Assembly: GCF_003696365.1 (NCBI RefSeq)
Contig: NZ_RFFM01000003.1
Span: forward strand, 124,001-188,000
Reading direction: 5' to 3'
Source of the DNA: Stutzerimonas zhaodongensis
Lineage (GTDB): Bacteria > Pseudomonadota > Gammaproteobacteria > Pseudomonadales > Pseudomonadaceae
Length of the DNA: 64,000 nt
Positions within the stretch are counted from its first letter, which is position 1, and each line of letters begins with the position of its first letter. Made by a program: the position numbers and the translations under genes. Under the pieces are notes generated by a model. It was not told the origin of the DNA and searched no databases. It saw only the letters and a program-made list of their open reading frames with translations. This document shows positions 1 to 8,402 of this stretch, in pieces.

Positions 1-713
1 TCTATCCATTCCAGAGCAAAGTGTTCGAGCTCGCGGCCCATGCGCAGCGCGGTGATGCGATCCCACTGCTGATTGACGTCGACCATCAATGGAACCTGAT
101 CTCCCAACTGCTTTCGCAAGGCTGTAATGCGGCGCAGATCAGCTTGCCTGTCAGGCTGGCCGATCTTCATCTTGATCCCGCCTATTCCGCGCTCGCGTGA
201 TTGACTCGCTTTCTCGATGACTTCTTCGATGGGGGCCTGCAGATATCCCCCTGATGTGTTGTAACAAGGCACCGCGTTGCGGTGTGCGCCCAGCAGCTTG
301 GAAAGCGGTAAACCCGCCCGCCGCGCCTTCAGGTCCCAAAGTGCGGTATCCAGCGCCGCAATGGCTTGCGCAGCTACACCACACCGCCCAACCGATGCGC
401 CTGCCCAGGCCATCTTGCCCCACAGCCGCGCGATGTCGTTGGGATCCTCTCCGATCAACAGCGGCGCAATCTCCTGAGCGTGGGCATATTGCGCCGGGCC
501 GCCGGCTCGCAGGCTATAGCTGAATCCAATGCCGGCATGCCCCTGGCTGGTCTCGATGTCGGCCAACAGCAGCTGTACCGAATCCAGAGGCTTTTGCCGA
601 CCGGTCAGTACCTTGGCGTCACTCACAGCGGCGCGCAATGGCAGGCTGACGGATCTCAGTCGTATCCAGCTGATCTGTTCCTTCGAACCATGCTCACTAG
701 CCCTGATGGTCAT
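1..713 (-). CDS. Galactarate/L-talarate dehydratase-like enolase-superfamily protein, N-terminal 237 residues (cut by window edge)
   Basis: Reading from the ATG at 713 towards base 1 gives an open frame with no stop before the window ends, so the C-terminal part is missing. The protein is a mandelate racemase/enolase superfamily member. The capping domain covers about residues 15-140, then the barrel begins with the catalytic-lysine motif KMKIG (K181 and K183) and the first metal ligand in VDVNQ (D212, N214). The KxK plus DxN arrangement and the following GQP match the galactarate/L-talarate dehydratase group, which dehydrates aldaric acids in the cytoplasm. It is divergent from udh across a region with GntR-type operators, which fits galactarate breakdown after lactone opening. 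Exact substrate is inferred from context. Confidence 0.82.
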   Translation of the reverse strand, partial: MTIRASEHGSKEQISWIRLRSVSLPLRAAVSDAKVLTGRQKPLDSVQLLLADIETSQGHAGIGFSYSLRAGGPAQYAHAQEIAPLLIGEDPNDIARLWGKMAWAGASVGRCGVAAQAIAALDTALWDLKARRAGLPLSKLLGAHRNAVPCYNTSGGYLQAPIEEVIEKASQSRERGIGGIKMKIGQPDRQADLRRITALRKQLGDQVPLMVDVNQQWDRITALRMGRELEHFALEWI

Positions 714-751
714 CTTTGTTCTCGCTCTTCTATATTGGGTTTGGTCGCCAT

Positions 752-763
752 GTCGTCATACAA
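752..763 (-). promoter_or_regulatory. Candidate GntR (FadR-type) operator upstream of the aldarate dehydratase
   Basis: On the minus strand this reads TTGTATGACGAC. It matches TTGTACGATAAC upstream of the GntR gene at 7660-7671 in 9 of 12 positions, differing only by transitions. It lies about 40 bases upstream of the dehydratase start. The shared consensus on the other strand is GTYRTCNKACAAC. Confidence 0.55.
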
Positions 764-1023
764 CGATCAATATAGATCCTCCTCTCCCGCTCTGCCTGAT
801 TCCGAGGGATGGGGTTCGACTTTAGTGGTATGTGAATGCGATGCTCCGAGCGCTAGCTTGGCACTGAGAAGCTGCACAATACCTGGCTTTCATGCCGATG
901 ATCACTGGCCTGCCGAGATTTAGTGACTGCCGACGTGAGTCACGTTTATCGATGTTGGAGTGATAGTCGATATCACAGTGCCGGGTTGACAAAATGACCA
1001 GTCCGTAGAAATAATCGAGCCAA

Positions 1024-1036
1024 GTCATCCGACAAC
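1024..1036 (+). promoter_or_regulatory. Candidate GntR operator upstream of udh
   Basis: The sequence GTCATCCGACAAC fits the GTYRTCNKACAAC pattern shared with sites at 751-764 and 7657-7673. It ends 38 bases before the chosen udh start and would overlap the predicted transcription start. This also argues against using the upstream ATG at 1039 as the translation start. Confidence 0.5.
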
Positions 1037-1074
1037 CGATGACATCAAAAACAATAAGCGACGGGCATATATCA

Positions 1075-1899
1075 ATGACAAGCACGACGACCGCTCCCAC
1101 ACCCTTCAATCGCCTCCTGCTGACTGGCGCGGCAGGAGGACTTGGCAAGGTGCTACGCGAATCGCTTCGCCCTTATGCCAAGATCATTCGCCTCTCCGAT
1201 ATTGCCGGCATGGAACCTGCCGCCGGAGAGCATGAAGAAGTAGTGCAGTGCAATCTTGCTGACAAAGCAGCAGTACACGCCCTCTGCGAAGGCGTCGATG
1301 CCATCGTGCATTTTGGTGGCGTTTCGGTGGAGCGACCCTTCGAGGAAATCCTCGAAGCCAATATCAAGGGCGTGTTTCACATCTACGAAGCGGCTCGCAA
1401 GCACGGCATCAAGCGAGTGATATTCGCCAGCTCCAATCACGTCATCGGTTTCTACAACCAGACCGAAAAGATCGACGCCGGCGTCGCCCGCCGTCCTGAC
1501 AGCTACTACGGCCTGTCCAAGTCATACGGCGAAGACATGGCAAGCTTCTACTTCGACCGTTACGGCATCGAGACCGTCAGCTTGCGCATCGGCTCCTCAT
1601 TCCCAGAGCCTCTGAACCGCCGGATGATGGCGACTTACCTCAGCTATCGCGACTTGACTCAACTCATCGAGCGTTCCCTGTTCACATCGAATGTCGGTCA
1701 CACAGTGGTGTACGGCGCATCGGCCAACCGCGACGTCTGGTGGGACAACCACATGGCCGCCCACCTGGGCTACGAGCCCCAGGACAGTTCCGAAGTCTTC
1801 CGCGAGAAGATCGAGCAACAGCCACCCTACGAGCCTAACGACCCTGCCTTGATCTACCAGGGCGGTGCCTTCTGCGAAGCCGGCCCGTTCGAAGACTGA
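1075..1899 (+). CDS. udh: Uronate dehydrogenase (NAD-dependent, SDR family)
   Basis: Oxidises D-galacturonate and D-glucuronate with NAD to the corresponding aldarolactones, in the cytoplasm. The 274-residue protein has the Rossmann motif GAAGGLG at residues 18-24 and the SDR catalytic Y145-x3-K149, with SSNH at 119-122. It resembles remembered Pseudomonas syringae Udh along its whole length. An in-frame ATG exists at 1039, but it would place the start directly behind a putative operator, and the Udh family starts just before the TPFNRLLLTG segment, so 1075 is preferred. No strong ribosome binding site is visible for either start. First gene of a run with the lactonase and TRAP transporter. 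Confidence 0.93.
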   Translation: MTSTTTAPTPFNRLLLTGAAGGLGKVLRESLRPYAKIIRLSDIAGMEPAAGEHEEVVQCNLADKAAVHALCEGVDAIVHFGGVSVERPFEEILEANIKGVFHIYEAARKHGIKRVIFASSNHVIGFYNQTEKIDAGVARRPDSYYGLSKSYGEDMASFYFDRYGIETVSLRIGSSFPEPLNRRMMATYLSYRDLTQLIERSLFTSNVGHTVVYGASANRDVWWDNHMAAHLGYEPQDSSEVFREKIEQQPPYEPNDPALIYQGGAFCEAGPFED

Positions 1900-1938
1900 T
1901 CGCTCCGCCACGCCGCGAACAACAAAAAGAGAATCGCA

Positions 1939-2838
1939 ATGGCACATACAGCAGAACTGATAGTCGACGCGCAGAACGCAACCGGAGAAAGCCCAGTATG
2001 GGTCAGCTCCGAGCAAGCGTTGTACTGGGTCGACATCCCCAACCGTCAACTACTGCGCTGGAATGCATCAGACGCCTCTGTGACCAGCTGGACAGGCGAT
2101 CAGATGATCGCCTGCATTGCTCGCCGCCAGGGCGATGCCAACCGCTGGATTGCCGGTATGGAAGATGGGATCTTTGACATCGTCCCGCAGGCTGACGGCA
2201 CGTTACTGGCGACCCGCCTTGCCAGCGTCGAGCATGGCAACTCCAACATGCGTTTCAACGATGGCCGCTGTGACCGCCAGGGACGTTTCTGGGCCGGCAC
2301 CATGGTCATGGATATGGCCGCCGGCATTCCGGCCGGTGCGCTTTACCGTTTTGACGGGTCCTCGTCCAACGATTCGCTGAATGCCCAACTGCAAGACTTC
2401 GTTGTACCCAACGGCCTGGGCTTCAGCCCTGACGGCCGTACGATGTACCTTTCTGACTCCCACCCGACTGTGCAGGCTATCTGGGCCTTCGATTACGACA
2501 TCGACAGCGGCACGCCGAGCAATCGTCGCCTGTTCGTCGACATGAACCAGCATCCGGGCCGCCCGGACGGCGCGGCGGTCGACGTCGACGGCTGCTATTG
2601 GATCTGCGGCAACGATGCCGGACTGATCCACCGCTTCACCCCGGACGGTCGCCTCGATCGCTCGCTTGAGGTGCCGGTTAAGAAGCCAGCCATGTGCGCT
2701 TTCGGCGGCCCCGGCCTCGACACCCTGTTCGTCACATCCATTCGACCCGGCGGAGACCTCTCCGACCAGCCACTGGCTGGCGGCGTCTTCGCGCTTCGAC
2801 CGGGAGTAGCCGGCCTGGAGGAAACCGGCTTCAGATAA
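1939..2838 (+). CDS. SMP-30/gluconolactonase-family aldarolactone hydrolase
   Basis: A 299-residue six-bladed beta-propeller of the SMP-30/gluconolaconase/LRE family. Visible metal-site elements are the early Glu in GESPVW (E17), Asn in PNGLGFSPDG and Asp in RPDGAAVD. Its place directly after udh suggests that it opens the galactaro- or glucarolactone made by Udh, as described for UxuL-type hexurolactonases. It starts 39 bases after udh with AAAGAGAA upstream of the ATG. Family is certain; the substrate is inferred from the operon. Confidence 0.85.
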   Translation: MAHTAELIVDAQNATGESPVWVSSEQALYWVDIPNRQLLRWNASDASVTSWTGDQMIACIARRQGDANRWIAGMEDGIFDIVPQADGTLLATRLASVEHGNSNMRFNDGRCDRQGRFWAGTMVMDMAAGIPAGALYRFDGSSSNDSLNAQLQDFVVPNGLGFSPDGRTMYLSDSHPTVQAIWAFDYDIDSGTPSNRRLFVDMNQHPGRPDGAAVDVDGCYWICGNDAGLIHRFTPDGRLDRSLEVPVKKPAMCAFGGPGLDTLFVTSIRPGGDLSDQPLAGGVFALRPGVAGLEETGFR

Positions 2839-2921
2839 GGCTTCACCCAAGGAAAGGCCCGCAGTGCCTGGCCTTGCCGCTCGCAACGCTGCACACCAAC
2901 AACAACAAGACGGAGATTCAC

Positions 2922-3896
2922 ATGAACTTCAAACGCAAGTTGCTTATCGCTGCACTCCCCTTCGCTTTCTGCCTGTCGAGCGCCGCTTATGCCGACATGA
3001 CTCTGAAAATCGCCGAGATTCATCCGGCCGGTTATCCGACCGTAGTCGCTCAGGAAAACATGGGCAAAAACATCGAGAAAGCCACCAACGGCGAGCTCAA
3101 GTTCCGCATGTTCTCTGGCGGCGTATTGGGCTCCGAGAAAGAGGTAGTCGAGCAGGTGCAGCTCGGTGCCGTGCAAATGACCCGCGTGAGCCTCGGTACT
3201 CTCGGGCCGGTTGTTCCGGACGTGAACGTTTTCAACATGCCGTTCGTGTTCCGCGATCACGATCACATGCGCAAGGTCATCGATGGTGATATCGGCCAGG
3301 AGATCCTCGACAAGATCACCGATTCCGAATTCAACATGGTCGGTCTGGCTTGGATGGACGGTGGCGTACGCAACCTCTACACCAAAAAGCCCGTGCGCAG
3401 CCTGGAAGACCTCAAAGGCATGAAGATCCGTGTTATCGGCAATCCGATGTTCATCGAGACCTTTAACGCTTTGGGCGCCAACGGTATCGCAATGGATACC
3501 GGCGAGATCTTCAGTGCATTGCAGACCGGTGTAGTGGATGGTGCGGAGAACAATCCACCGACGATGCTCGAGCACAACCACTTCCGCAACGCCAAGTACT
3601 ACACCCTGACTGGGCACCTGATCCTCCCTGAGCCGATCGTGATCTCGAAGGCGACCTGGAACAAGCTCACGCCAGAGCAGCAGGAAACGGTCAAGAAATA
3701 CGCCAAGGAAGCGCAGTTCGAGGAGCGCAAGCTGTGGGACGAGAAGTCCGCTGCGAGCGAAGCCAAGCTCAAGGAAGAAGGCGTAGAGTTCATCGAAGTC
3801 GACAAGAAGCCCTTCTTCGATGCCACCGCCCCCATCCGCGAGAAGTACGGCGCCCCTTACGCTGATCTGATCAAGCGTATCGAAGCCGTCGAGTAA
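2922..3896 (+). CDS. TRAP transporter solute-binding protein, DctP family (hexuronate type)
   Basis: A 324-residue periplasmic binding protein. A Sec signal peptide (MNFKRKLLIAALPFAFCL, cleavage after AYA near residue 23) is followed by a DctP-family mature domain (EIHPAGYPTVVAQENMG at the start, YPxVVAQ and RNLYTKKPV motifs). The ATG at 2922 follows ACAAGACGGAG and fits the signal peptide; longer in-frame upstream sequence has no such features. It is followed by the small and large membrane subunits. Context with udh and the lactonase points to uptake of galacturonate or glucuronate; binding specificity is not directly visible. Confidence 0.9.
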   Translation: MNFKRKLLIAALPFAFCLSSAAYADMTLKIAEIHPAGYPTVVAQENMGKNIEKATNGELKFRMFSGGVLGSEKEVVEQVQLGAVQMTRVSLGTLGPVVPDVNVFNMPFVFRDHDHMRKVIDGDIGQEILDKITDSEFNMVGLAWMDGGVRNLYTKKPVRSLEDLKGMKIRVIGNPMFIETFNALGANGIAMDTGEIFSALQTGVVDGAENNPPTMLEHNHFRNAKYYTLTGHLILPEPIVISKATWNKLTPEQQETVKKYAKEAQFEERKLWDEKSAASEAKLKEEGVEFIEVDKKPFFDATAPIREKYGAPYADLIKRIEAVE

Positions 3897-3961
3897 GCCC
3901 GTTCCCTCTGAAAGCCTCACGGTGACGGGCCTGCCCGTCGCCGTGCTTGTGGTGAAGTCTG

Positions 3962-4489
3962 ATGAAAAACACGCTGCTGCGCGTCAATGACGCGATCTAC
4001 ATGACCTGCGTATGGGTCGCGGGGCTGGCCATCGTGGTCATGTCCATGATCATCCCCTGGGGGATCTTCGCGCGCTACGTGCTAGGCACCGGTGCCGGCT
4101 GGCCTGAGCCCGTGGCCATTCTACTGATGGTGATATTCACGTTTCTAGGCGCCGCGGCCAGCTACCGGGCCGGTGCGCACATGGCAGTGAATATGTTCAC
4201 TGACCGTCTCCCCCAGTACATGCATCGCCACGTCGAGACCCTGGTGCAGATCCTGATGGGCATCATCTGTCTGTTCATGACGATCTGGGGCGTGAAGCTC
4301 TGCATTGCGACATGGAACCAGTTCATGAGCACCCTGCCAACCTTGCGCGTCGGTATTGCATACGCTCCGATCCCTGTCGGTGGCGCCATCACGCTGATCT
4401 TCGTTGTCGAGCGGATGATTTTCGGCGACCAGAGCAAGCGTCGCGCCGTCGATTACGAATTCGTTGAAAGCAGCAAGGAGGCAACGTAA
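3962..4489 (+). CDS. TRAP transporter small permease, DctQ family
   Basis: A 175-residue protein with four predicted membrane segments (about residues 15-37, 50-70, 91-112 and 132-153) and the RAGAHMAVNMF segment typical of DctQ proteins. It bridges the binding protein and the large permease. The stop TAA overlaps the start of the next gene by one base, which indicates translational coupling. Confidence 0.9.
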   Translation: MKNTLLRVNDAIYMTCVWVAGLAIVVMSMIIPWGIFARYVLGTGAGWPEPVAILLMVIFTFLGAAASYRAGAHMAVNMFTDRLPQYMHRHVETLVQILMGIICLFMTIWGVKLCIATWNQFMSTLPTLRVGIAYAPIPVGGAITLIFVVERMIFGDQSKRRAVDYEFVESSKEAT

Positions 4490-5769
4490 TGGACGCGCTG
4501 GTACTTCTCGGCAGTTTTGCCGTCCTCTTTCTTCTGCGTATGCCGGTGGCGTATGCGTTGGGTCTCTCGGCGCTGATCGGCGCCTGGTGGATCGACATTC
4601 CGTTCGACGCGGTGATGATCGCCGTAGCAGGTGGCGTAAACAAGTTCTCCCTGCTGGCCATCCCGTTCTTCGTCCTGGCTGGCGCGATCATGGCCGAGGG
4701 CGGTATGTCCCGGCGCCTCGTGGCCTTTGCCGGCGTGCTGGTGGGCTTCGTTCGCGGTGGCCTGTCGCTGGTCAACATCATGGCCTCGACCTTTTTCGGC
4801 GCGATCTCGGGCTCTTCGCTGGCCGACACGGCCTCGGTAGGTTCCGTGCTGATTCCAGAAATGGAAAAGAAAGGCTATCCACGCGAGTTCTCAACAGCAG
4901 TGACTGTCAGTGGATCGGTCCAGGCCTTGCTGACGCCTCCTAGCCATAACTCGGTGCTCTACTCGCTGGCCGCCGGCGGCACTGTCTCCATCTCCTCGCT
5001 GTTCATCGCGGGCATCGGCCCAGGGCTGTTGTTGAGCGCGGTGATGATGACCATGTGCTTGATCTTTGCCCGGGCACGCAACTATCCCAAGGGCGAGGTG
5101 ATTCCCCTCAAGCAGGCGCTGAAGATCTGTGTCGAGGCGCTGTGGGGGCTGATGACCATGGTCATCATCTTGGGCGGCATCCTCTCCGGGATATTCACTG
5201 CGACTGAGTCCGCGTCGATCGCCGTGGTCTGGGCGTTCTTCGTGACCATGTTCATCTACCGCGACTACAAATGGCGCGAGCTGCCGAAGCTGCTACATCG
5301 CACCGTGCGTACGCTGTCGGTGGTGATGATCCTGATCGCCTTTGCCGCGAGCTTCGGCTATATCATGACCCTGATGCAGATCCCATCGAAGATCACCACG
5401 ATGTTCCTGACCCTGTCGGACAATCGCTATGTGATCCTCATGTGCATCAACCTGATGCTTCTGGTACTGGGCACCTTGATGGATATGGCCCCGCTGATCC
5501 TGATCCTGACGCCGATTCTTATGCCGGTGATCATGGGTATTGGCGTCGATCCCGTGCACTTCGGCATGATCATGCTGGTCAACCTGGGCATCGGATTGAT
5601 CACGCCTCCGGTAGGCGCAGTGCTGTTCGTCGGTGCGGCCATCGGCAAGGTAACCATCGAAAACACCGTTAAGGCGCTGCTGCCCTTCTACTGTGCACTG
5701 TTCCTGGTGCTGATCGCGGTGACATACATCCCTGCGATCTCGCTCTGGCTGCCAAGCATGGTGCTATAA
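4489..5769 (+). CDS. TRAP transporter large permease, DctM family
   Basis: A 426-residue integral membrane protein with about a dozen hydrophobic segments. It carries DctM hallmarks such as IPFFVLAGAIM, the GSSLADTASVGSVLIPEM segment and LITPPVGAVLFVG near the C-terminus. It is the sodium-coupled translocating subunit of the system encoded from 2922. Two hairpins follow the gene (5779-5802 and 5821-5843). Confidence 0.93.
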   Translation: MDALVLLGSFAVLFLLRMPVAYALGLSALIGAWWIDIPFDAVMIAVAGGVNKFSLLAIPFFVLAGAIMAEGGMSRRLVAFAGVLVGFVRGGLSLVNIMASTFFGAISGSSLADTASVGSVLIPEMEKKGYPREFSTAVTVSGSVQALLTPPSHNSVLYSLAAGGTVSISSLFIAGIGPGLLLSAVMMTMCLIFARARNYPKGEVIPLKQALKICVEALWGLMTMVIILGGILSGIFTATESASIAVVWAFFVTMFIYRDYKWRELPKLLHRTVRTLSVVMILIAFAASFGYIMTLMQIPSKITTMFLTLSDNRYVILMCINLMLLVLGTLMDMAPLILILTPILMPVIMGIGVDPVHFGMIMLVNLGIGLITPPVGAVLFVGAAIGKVTIENTVKALLPFYCALFLVLIAVTYIPAISLWLPSMVL

Positions 5770-5778
5770 ACGGCATCC

Positions 5779-5802
5779 CGTTCGGCCCTGTCGGGCTGAA
5801 CG
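5779..5802 (+). terminator. Hairpin directly after the TRAP transporter
   Basis: A ten base pair stem, CGTTCGGCCC with GGGCTGAACG (one G-T pair), and a four base loop lie ten bases after the DctM stop. The following GCGTCTTTCTG is only weakly T-rich, so this may be an mRNA-stabilising hairpin in front of the true terminator. Confidence 0.45.
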
Positions 5803-5820
5803 GCGTCTTTCTGTAGAACT

Positions 5821-5852
5821 ACGCCAGCCATCTCGGCTGGCGTTTGATTTTA
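5821..5852 (+). terminator. Rho-independent terminator of the uronate/TRAP operon
   Basis: A perfect nine base pair stem (ACGCCAGCC and GGCTGGCGT) with a five base loop is followed by TTGATTTT. It lies about 20 bases before the next start codon, so the EamA gene may be read partly through it or from its own promoter. Confidence 0.75.
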
Positions 5853-5870
5853 AGGATCTGAAGTAACGCC

Positions 5871-6800
5871 ATGTCCGCCCCATCCGCCTCAGAATCGCCT
5901 GCTCTATTCCCGCGCCATATCGCTGTCCTGGTTCTGGTTTGCCTCGGCTGTGCATTTGCCGGCAACCATGTCGCCGCTCGTGTCGCCTTCGATGACGGGG
6001 CTGGAGTGCTGCTCGCCATCCTGCTGCGTTCGGGTGGCACGCTGATCGTGCTGGCCGGTCTGGTGTTCTGGCAACGACAAAGCATTCGCCTGGCCCCAGG
6101 TGCCTGGCGCTGGCAACTGATGCTGGGCTTGCTGATTGCCACGCAGAGCATCTGTCTGTATTCCGCGGTTGCACGTATTCCGGTTGCGCTGGCGCTGCTG
6201 GTGGCTAACGTCTTCCCGATCCTGTTGGCCCTGCTGACATGGGCCCTGGGCGGCGCGCGCCCGACCGCGCGCACTGCAATACTGATGGCTGTGATACTGG
6301 TCGGGCTGATATTCGTACTTGAGGTCCCCGCCCGTCTCGCCTCCAGCGAAGCGGCAGGCCCGGAGTGGGTACTTGGCGTCTCCCTTGCCTTCTGTGCAGC
6401 CAGCGTGTTCGCTACAGCCTTGTGGATTACCGATCACAAGTTGTCTCAGGTACGCGGCTCGGTCCGCAGCATGCTGACTATGTTGATCGTGTTCACTAGC
6501 GCCAATCTTGCGGGAGCGAGCGGATTGCTACCCGGCGGACTGTCGCTGCCTGAAAGCGACACCGGGTGGATCGCCCTGGCCGTGCTGGTTGCCCTTTACG
6601 GTGCGGGATTCATTACTCTGTTCGTCTCGGTTCCACGGCTCAATATGGCGCGCAACGCACCGGTGATGAACATCGAACCGCTGGCCACATTGATCATGGG
6701 ATGGCTGGTGCTGGATCAGATGCTCGCAGCCGGTCAGATACTGGGCGGCGTCATTGTTATCTTCGGCATCGTGATGCTGACGTACAAAAAGAACCCCTGA
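5871..6800 (+). CDS. EamA/DMT-family transporter
   Basis: A 309-residue membrane protein with ten predicted helices arranged as two EamA repeats (about residues 15-145 and 165-305). The second repeat ends in VFGIVMLTYKK. EamA proteins move metabolites, often amino acids or sugars, across the inner membrane. The substrate cannot be read from the sequence; location between the TRAP operon and the GntR gene suggests a link with uronate metabolism, but a terminator lies before it. Confidence 0.85.
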   Translation: MSAPSASESPALFPRHIAVLVLVCLGCAFAGNHVAARVAFDDGAGVLLAILLRSGGTLIVLAGLVFWQRQSIRLAPGAWRWQLMLGLLIATQSICLYSAVARIPVALALLVANVFPILLALLTWALGGARPTARTAILMAVILVGLIFVLEVPARLASSEAAGPEWVLGVSLAFCAASVFATALWITDHKLSQVRGSVRSMLTMLIVFTSANLAGASGLLPGGLSLPESDTGWIALAVLVALYGAGFITLFVSVPRLNMARNAPVMNIEPLATLIMGWLVLDQMLAAGQILGGVIVIFGIVMLTYKKNP

Positions 6801-6816
6801 CTCGATTCCCGCTCAC

Positions 6817-6850
6817 AAAAAAGCCATGCATCTGCATGGCTTTGGTCTTT
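6817..6850. terminator. Bidirectional terminator between the EamA gene and the GntR gene
   Basis: An 11 base pair stem (AAAGCCATGCA and TGCATGGCTTT) with a two base gap is flanked by A-rich sequence on the left and T-rich sequence on the right. It sits between two convergent genes and can end both transcripts. Confidence 0.75.
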
Positions 6851-6859
6851 ACGTAACTC

Positions 6860-7615
6860 TCAATTCTCCGGCGTCTCGGCTTCTTCATGTGCCTGACGCA
6901 AGCGCTCACGGCTGTTGGTCAGATGCAGACGCATGGCTGCGCGCGCGGAATCGGCATCCTGGCGGGCTATCGCGTCGTAAATCTGTTCGTGTTCACGACC
7001 GAGGCGCTGCTGGTAGTGGGGCTGATCATCATGAGCCAGACGCGCTGAGTTGAGGCGGCTACGTGGAATAATCGCCGTTCCCAGGTGGTTCATGATGTCG
7101 GTGAAGTACCGATTGCCCGTGGCTTCTGCGATCTGGAGATGGAACTGAAAGTCGGAGACCGCTGCTTCACTGGACAGCGCCGCGCTTTGCTGCAGCGAAT
7201 CGAGAAACTCACGCATGGCCGCCAGCTGCTCGGGTGTGCGCCGCAGTGCGGCCAGTCCCGCCGATTCGACTTCAAGGCTGATGCGCAGCTCCAGTATCGA
7301 CAGCACATCACGCAGCGTACCTATGGTGGCCGGATCGATACGCAGCCCAGTCGTGCTTGGCGTATCCAGTACGAACGTGCCGATCCCATGGCGGGTCTCG
7401 ACCAGCCCGGAGGCCTGCAGTCTTGAAATTGCCTCACGGACCACCGTACGGCTCACACCCTGCGCCTGCATGATCGCCGACTCGGTAGGCAGCTTGTCGC
7501 CGCGCTTGATATGGCCATCACGTATCTGCTGGGACAGCTCCGTCACCAACTCCTGCGCGAGGCTGCGGTGTTTTCTGCGGACACGTGGTTGGGCAATCTG
7601 GTTTTCCATGAGCAC
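6860..7615 (-). CDS. FadR-subfamily GntR transcriptional regulator (probable hexuronate repressor)
   Basis: A 251-residue regulator with an N-terminal winged helix (about residues 15-85, containing GDKLPTESAIM and VSRTVVREAISRLQASGLVETRHGIGTFV) and a C-terminal FCD domain with DFQFHLQIAEATGN and later His ligands (HLTNSRERL). The start GTG at 7615 has GAG six bases upstream; an ATG at 7609 is the alternative. Its position beside the uronate genes and the shared operators suggest that it represses the pathway, as GguR-type regulators do. An operator-like palindrome lies 42 bases upstream of its own start. Confidence 0.87.
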   Translation of the reverse strand: MLMENQIAQPRVRRKHRSLAQELVTELSQQIRDGHIKRGDKLPTESAIMQAQGVSRTVVREAISRLQASGLVETRHGIGTFVLDTPSTTGLRIDPATIGTLRDVLSILELRISLEVESAGLAALRRTPEQLAAMREFLDSLQQSAALSSEAAVSDFQFHLQIAEATGNRYFTDIMNHLGTAIIPRSRLNSARLAHDDQPHYQQRLGREHEQIYDAIARQDADSARAAMRLHLTNSRERLRQAHEEAETPEN

Positions 7616-7656
7616 ATCGATCTCGTTGAAGCCAAGTTGTCAGTATCATAGCCGAG

Positions 7657-7673
7657 TAGTTGTACGATAACTA
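7657..7673. promoter_or_regulatory. Candidate GntR autoregulatory operator
   Basis: TAGTTGTACGATAACTA is an imperfect palindrome with five base pair outer arms (TAGTT and AACTA). Its core matches the sites at 752-763 and 1024-1036. It lies between the divergent GntR gene and the small gene starting at 7780. Confidence 0.55.
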
Positions 7674-7779
7674 TCCGACCGGCGCATATTGCCAGCTGAC
7701 CTTATGTCCGAAAATACGGCGCGATTTTGCCGGCTTCTATACTGCATTGGACCAAGCCATTTATCAGGAGACTGACATC

Positions 7780-8019
7780 ATGCGCCGCACAATGCTATTC
7801 CTCGCTGCAGCCTTTATAAGCACGCCGCTCTGGGCAATGCACTGCCCCATGGACATGGCGAAGATCGATGAGCAATTGCAGTCCGACCCGCCAGCCGACC
7901 CGGCAATTCTTACTAGGGTCAAGGCACTGCGTGAGGAAGGCGAAAAGCTGCACAACGCTGGCGATCATGAAGGCTCGATCAAAGCGCTGGGCGAAGCCCA
8001 GCAGCTTCTGGACAGCTGA
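7780..8019 (+). CDS. Small secreted/periplasmic protein of unknown function
   Basis: A 79-residue protein with a clear signal peptide (MRRTMLFLAAAFISTPLWA, cleavage before MHCPMDM). The mature part is about 60 residues, helical and charged, with HCPMDMAKIDEQL and DPAILTRVKALREEGEKLHNAGDH. The ATG at 7780 is preceded by CAGGAG at good spacing. The family is a small conserved Pseudomonas-type periplasmic protein in my judgement; no function is known to me. The His/Cys/Met cluster at the mature N-terminus could bind metal, which is speculative. Confidence 0.75.
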   Translation: MRRTMLFLAAAFISTPLWAMHCPMDMAKIDEQLQSDPPADPAILTRVKALREEGEKLHNAGDHEGSIKALGEAQQLLDS

Positions 8020-8050
8020 TATGCAACGCCTGCCGATGGTGGCTCGCTAA

Positions 8051-8311
8051 TCAACGAGCACCATCGGCGACTTCAGAGCACCGAATACGCAGCTCCTTCC
8101 GCTCGAAATTCTCCTCGCTGCTCAAGGTTTCGAATCCATCAGGGCAGACGGCCACAGCCCGAGCGTCACACTCGGATTTCCCGCTCGGCTTCGTACATAC
8201 GAAAACGTATTCATCGTCGCCGTCGGGCGGTGGGACAGACTCGACGCTCGAGCACCCCGCTGTAAAGCCGGTCAATATGACCAACACAACCGACCTGAAA
8301 TCAATCTTCAT
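8051..8311 (-). CDS. Small lipoprotein of unknown function
   Basis: An 86-residue protein with an N-terminal lipoprotein signal (MKIDFRSVVLVILTGFTAGC; lipobox TAGC with Cys20). The mature part has four further cysteines (VCTKP, ECDARAVAVC, RC) that could form disulphides in the periplasm. The ATG at 8311 has AAGG upstream. Its start is only 18 bases from a GacA-type activating sequence at 8329-8346 that faces the sRNA on the other strand. Confidence 0.72.
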   Translation of the reverse strand: MKIDFRSVVLVILTGFTAGCSSVESVPPPDGDDEYVFVCTKPSGKSECDARAVAVCPDGFETLSSEENFERKELRIRCSEVADGAR

Positions 8312-8328
8312 GGAATACCCTTGGCATT

Positions 8329-8346
8329 TGTAAGCAATGGCTGACG
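8329..8346 (+). promoter_or_regulatory. Candidate GacA upstream activating sequence of the sRNA gene
   Basis: TGTAAG, six bases, then CTGACG. The known GacA site is TGTAAG-N6-CTTACA, so the left half is perfect and the right half matches four of six. Its centre is about 65 bases upstream of the predicted sRNA start, the spacing known for rsmX/rsmY-type promoters. Confidence 0.72.
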
Positions 8347-8402
8347 CAGCCTGGTGGATTTCGCCCATTTCTTCCGCTCTGTGACCTGCATATGCTTATT
8401 CC

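Larger units (their letters stand above)
714..1074. promoter_or_regulatory. Divergent control region between the aldarate dehydratase and udh
   Basis: No convincing gene lies here. It holds a candidate GntR operator near each gene (752-763 and 1024-1036). A possible sigma70 promoter for udh has TTGACA at 986-991 and AATAAT at 1010-1015 with an 18 base spacer, giving a start near 1022. The downstream operator would then cover the transcription start, a usual place for repression. The promoter is judged by eye only. Confidence 0.5.

Noticed and set aside
366..923. Plus-strand open frame of 185 codons
   Set aside because: It is antisense to the aldarate dehydratase, has no family resemblance and crosses the divergent promoter region.
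2203..3920. Long minus-strand open frames opposite the lactonase and DctP genes
   Set aside because: They are shadows of strong coding regions, a normal effect of high GC codon use, and show no protein family features.
5821..5870. The EamA gene as the fourth member of the TRAP operon
   Set aside because: A good rho-independent terminator lies between them, so co-transcription is not supported by the sequence.
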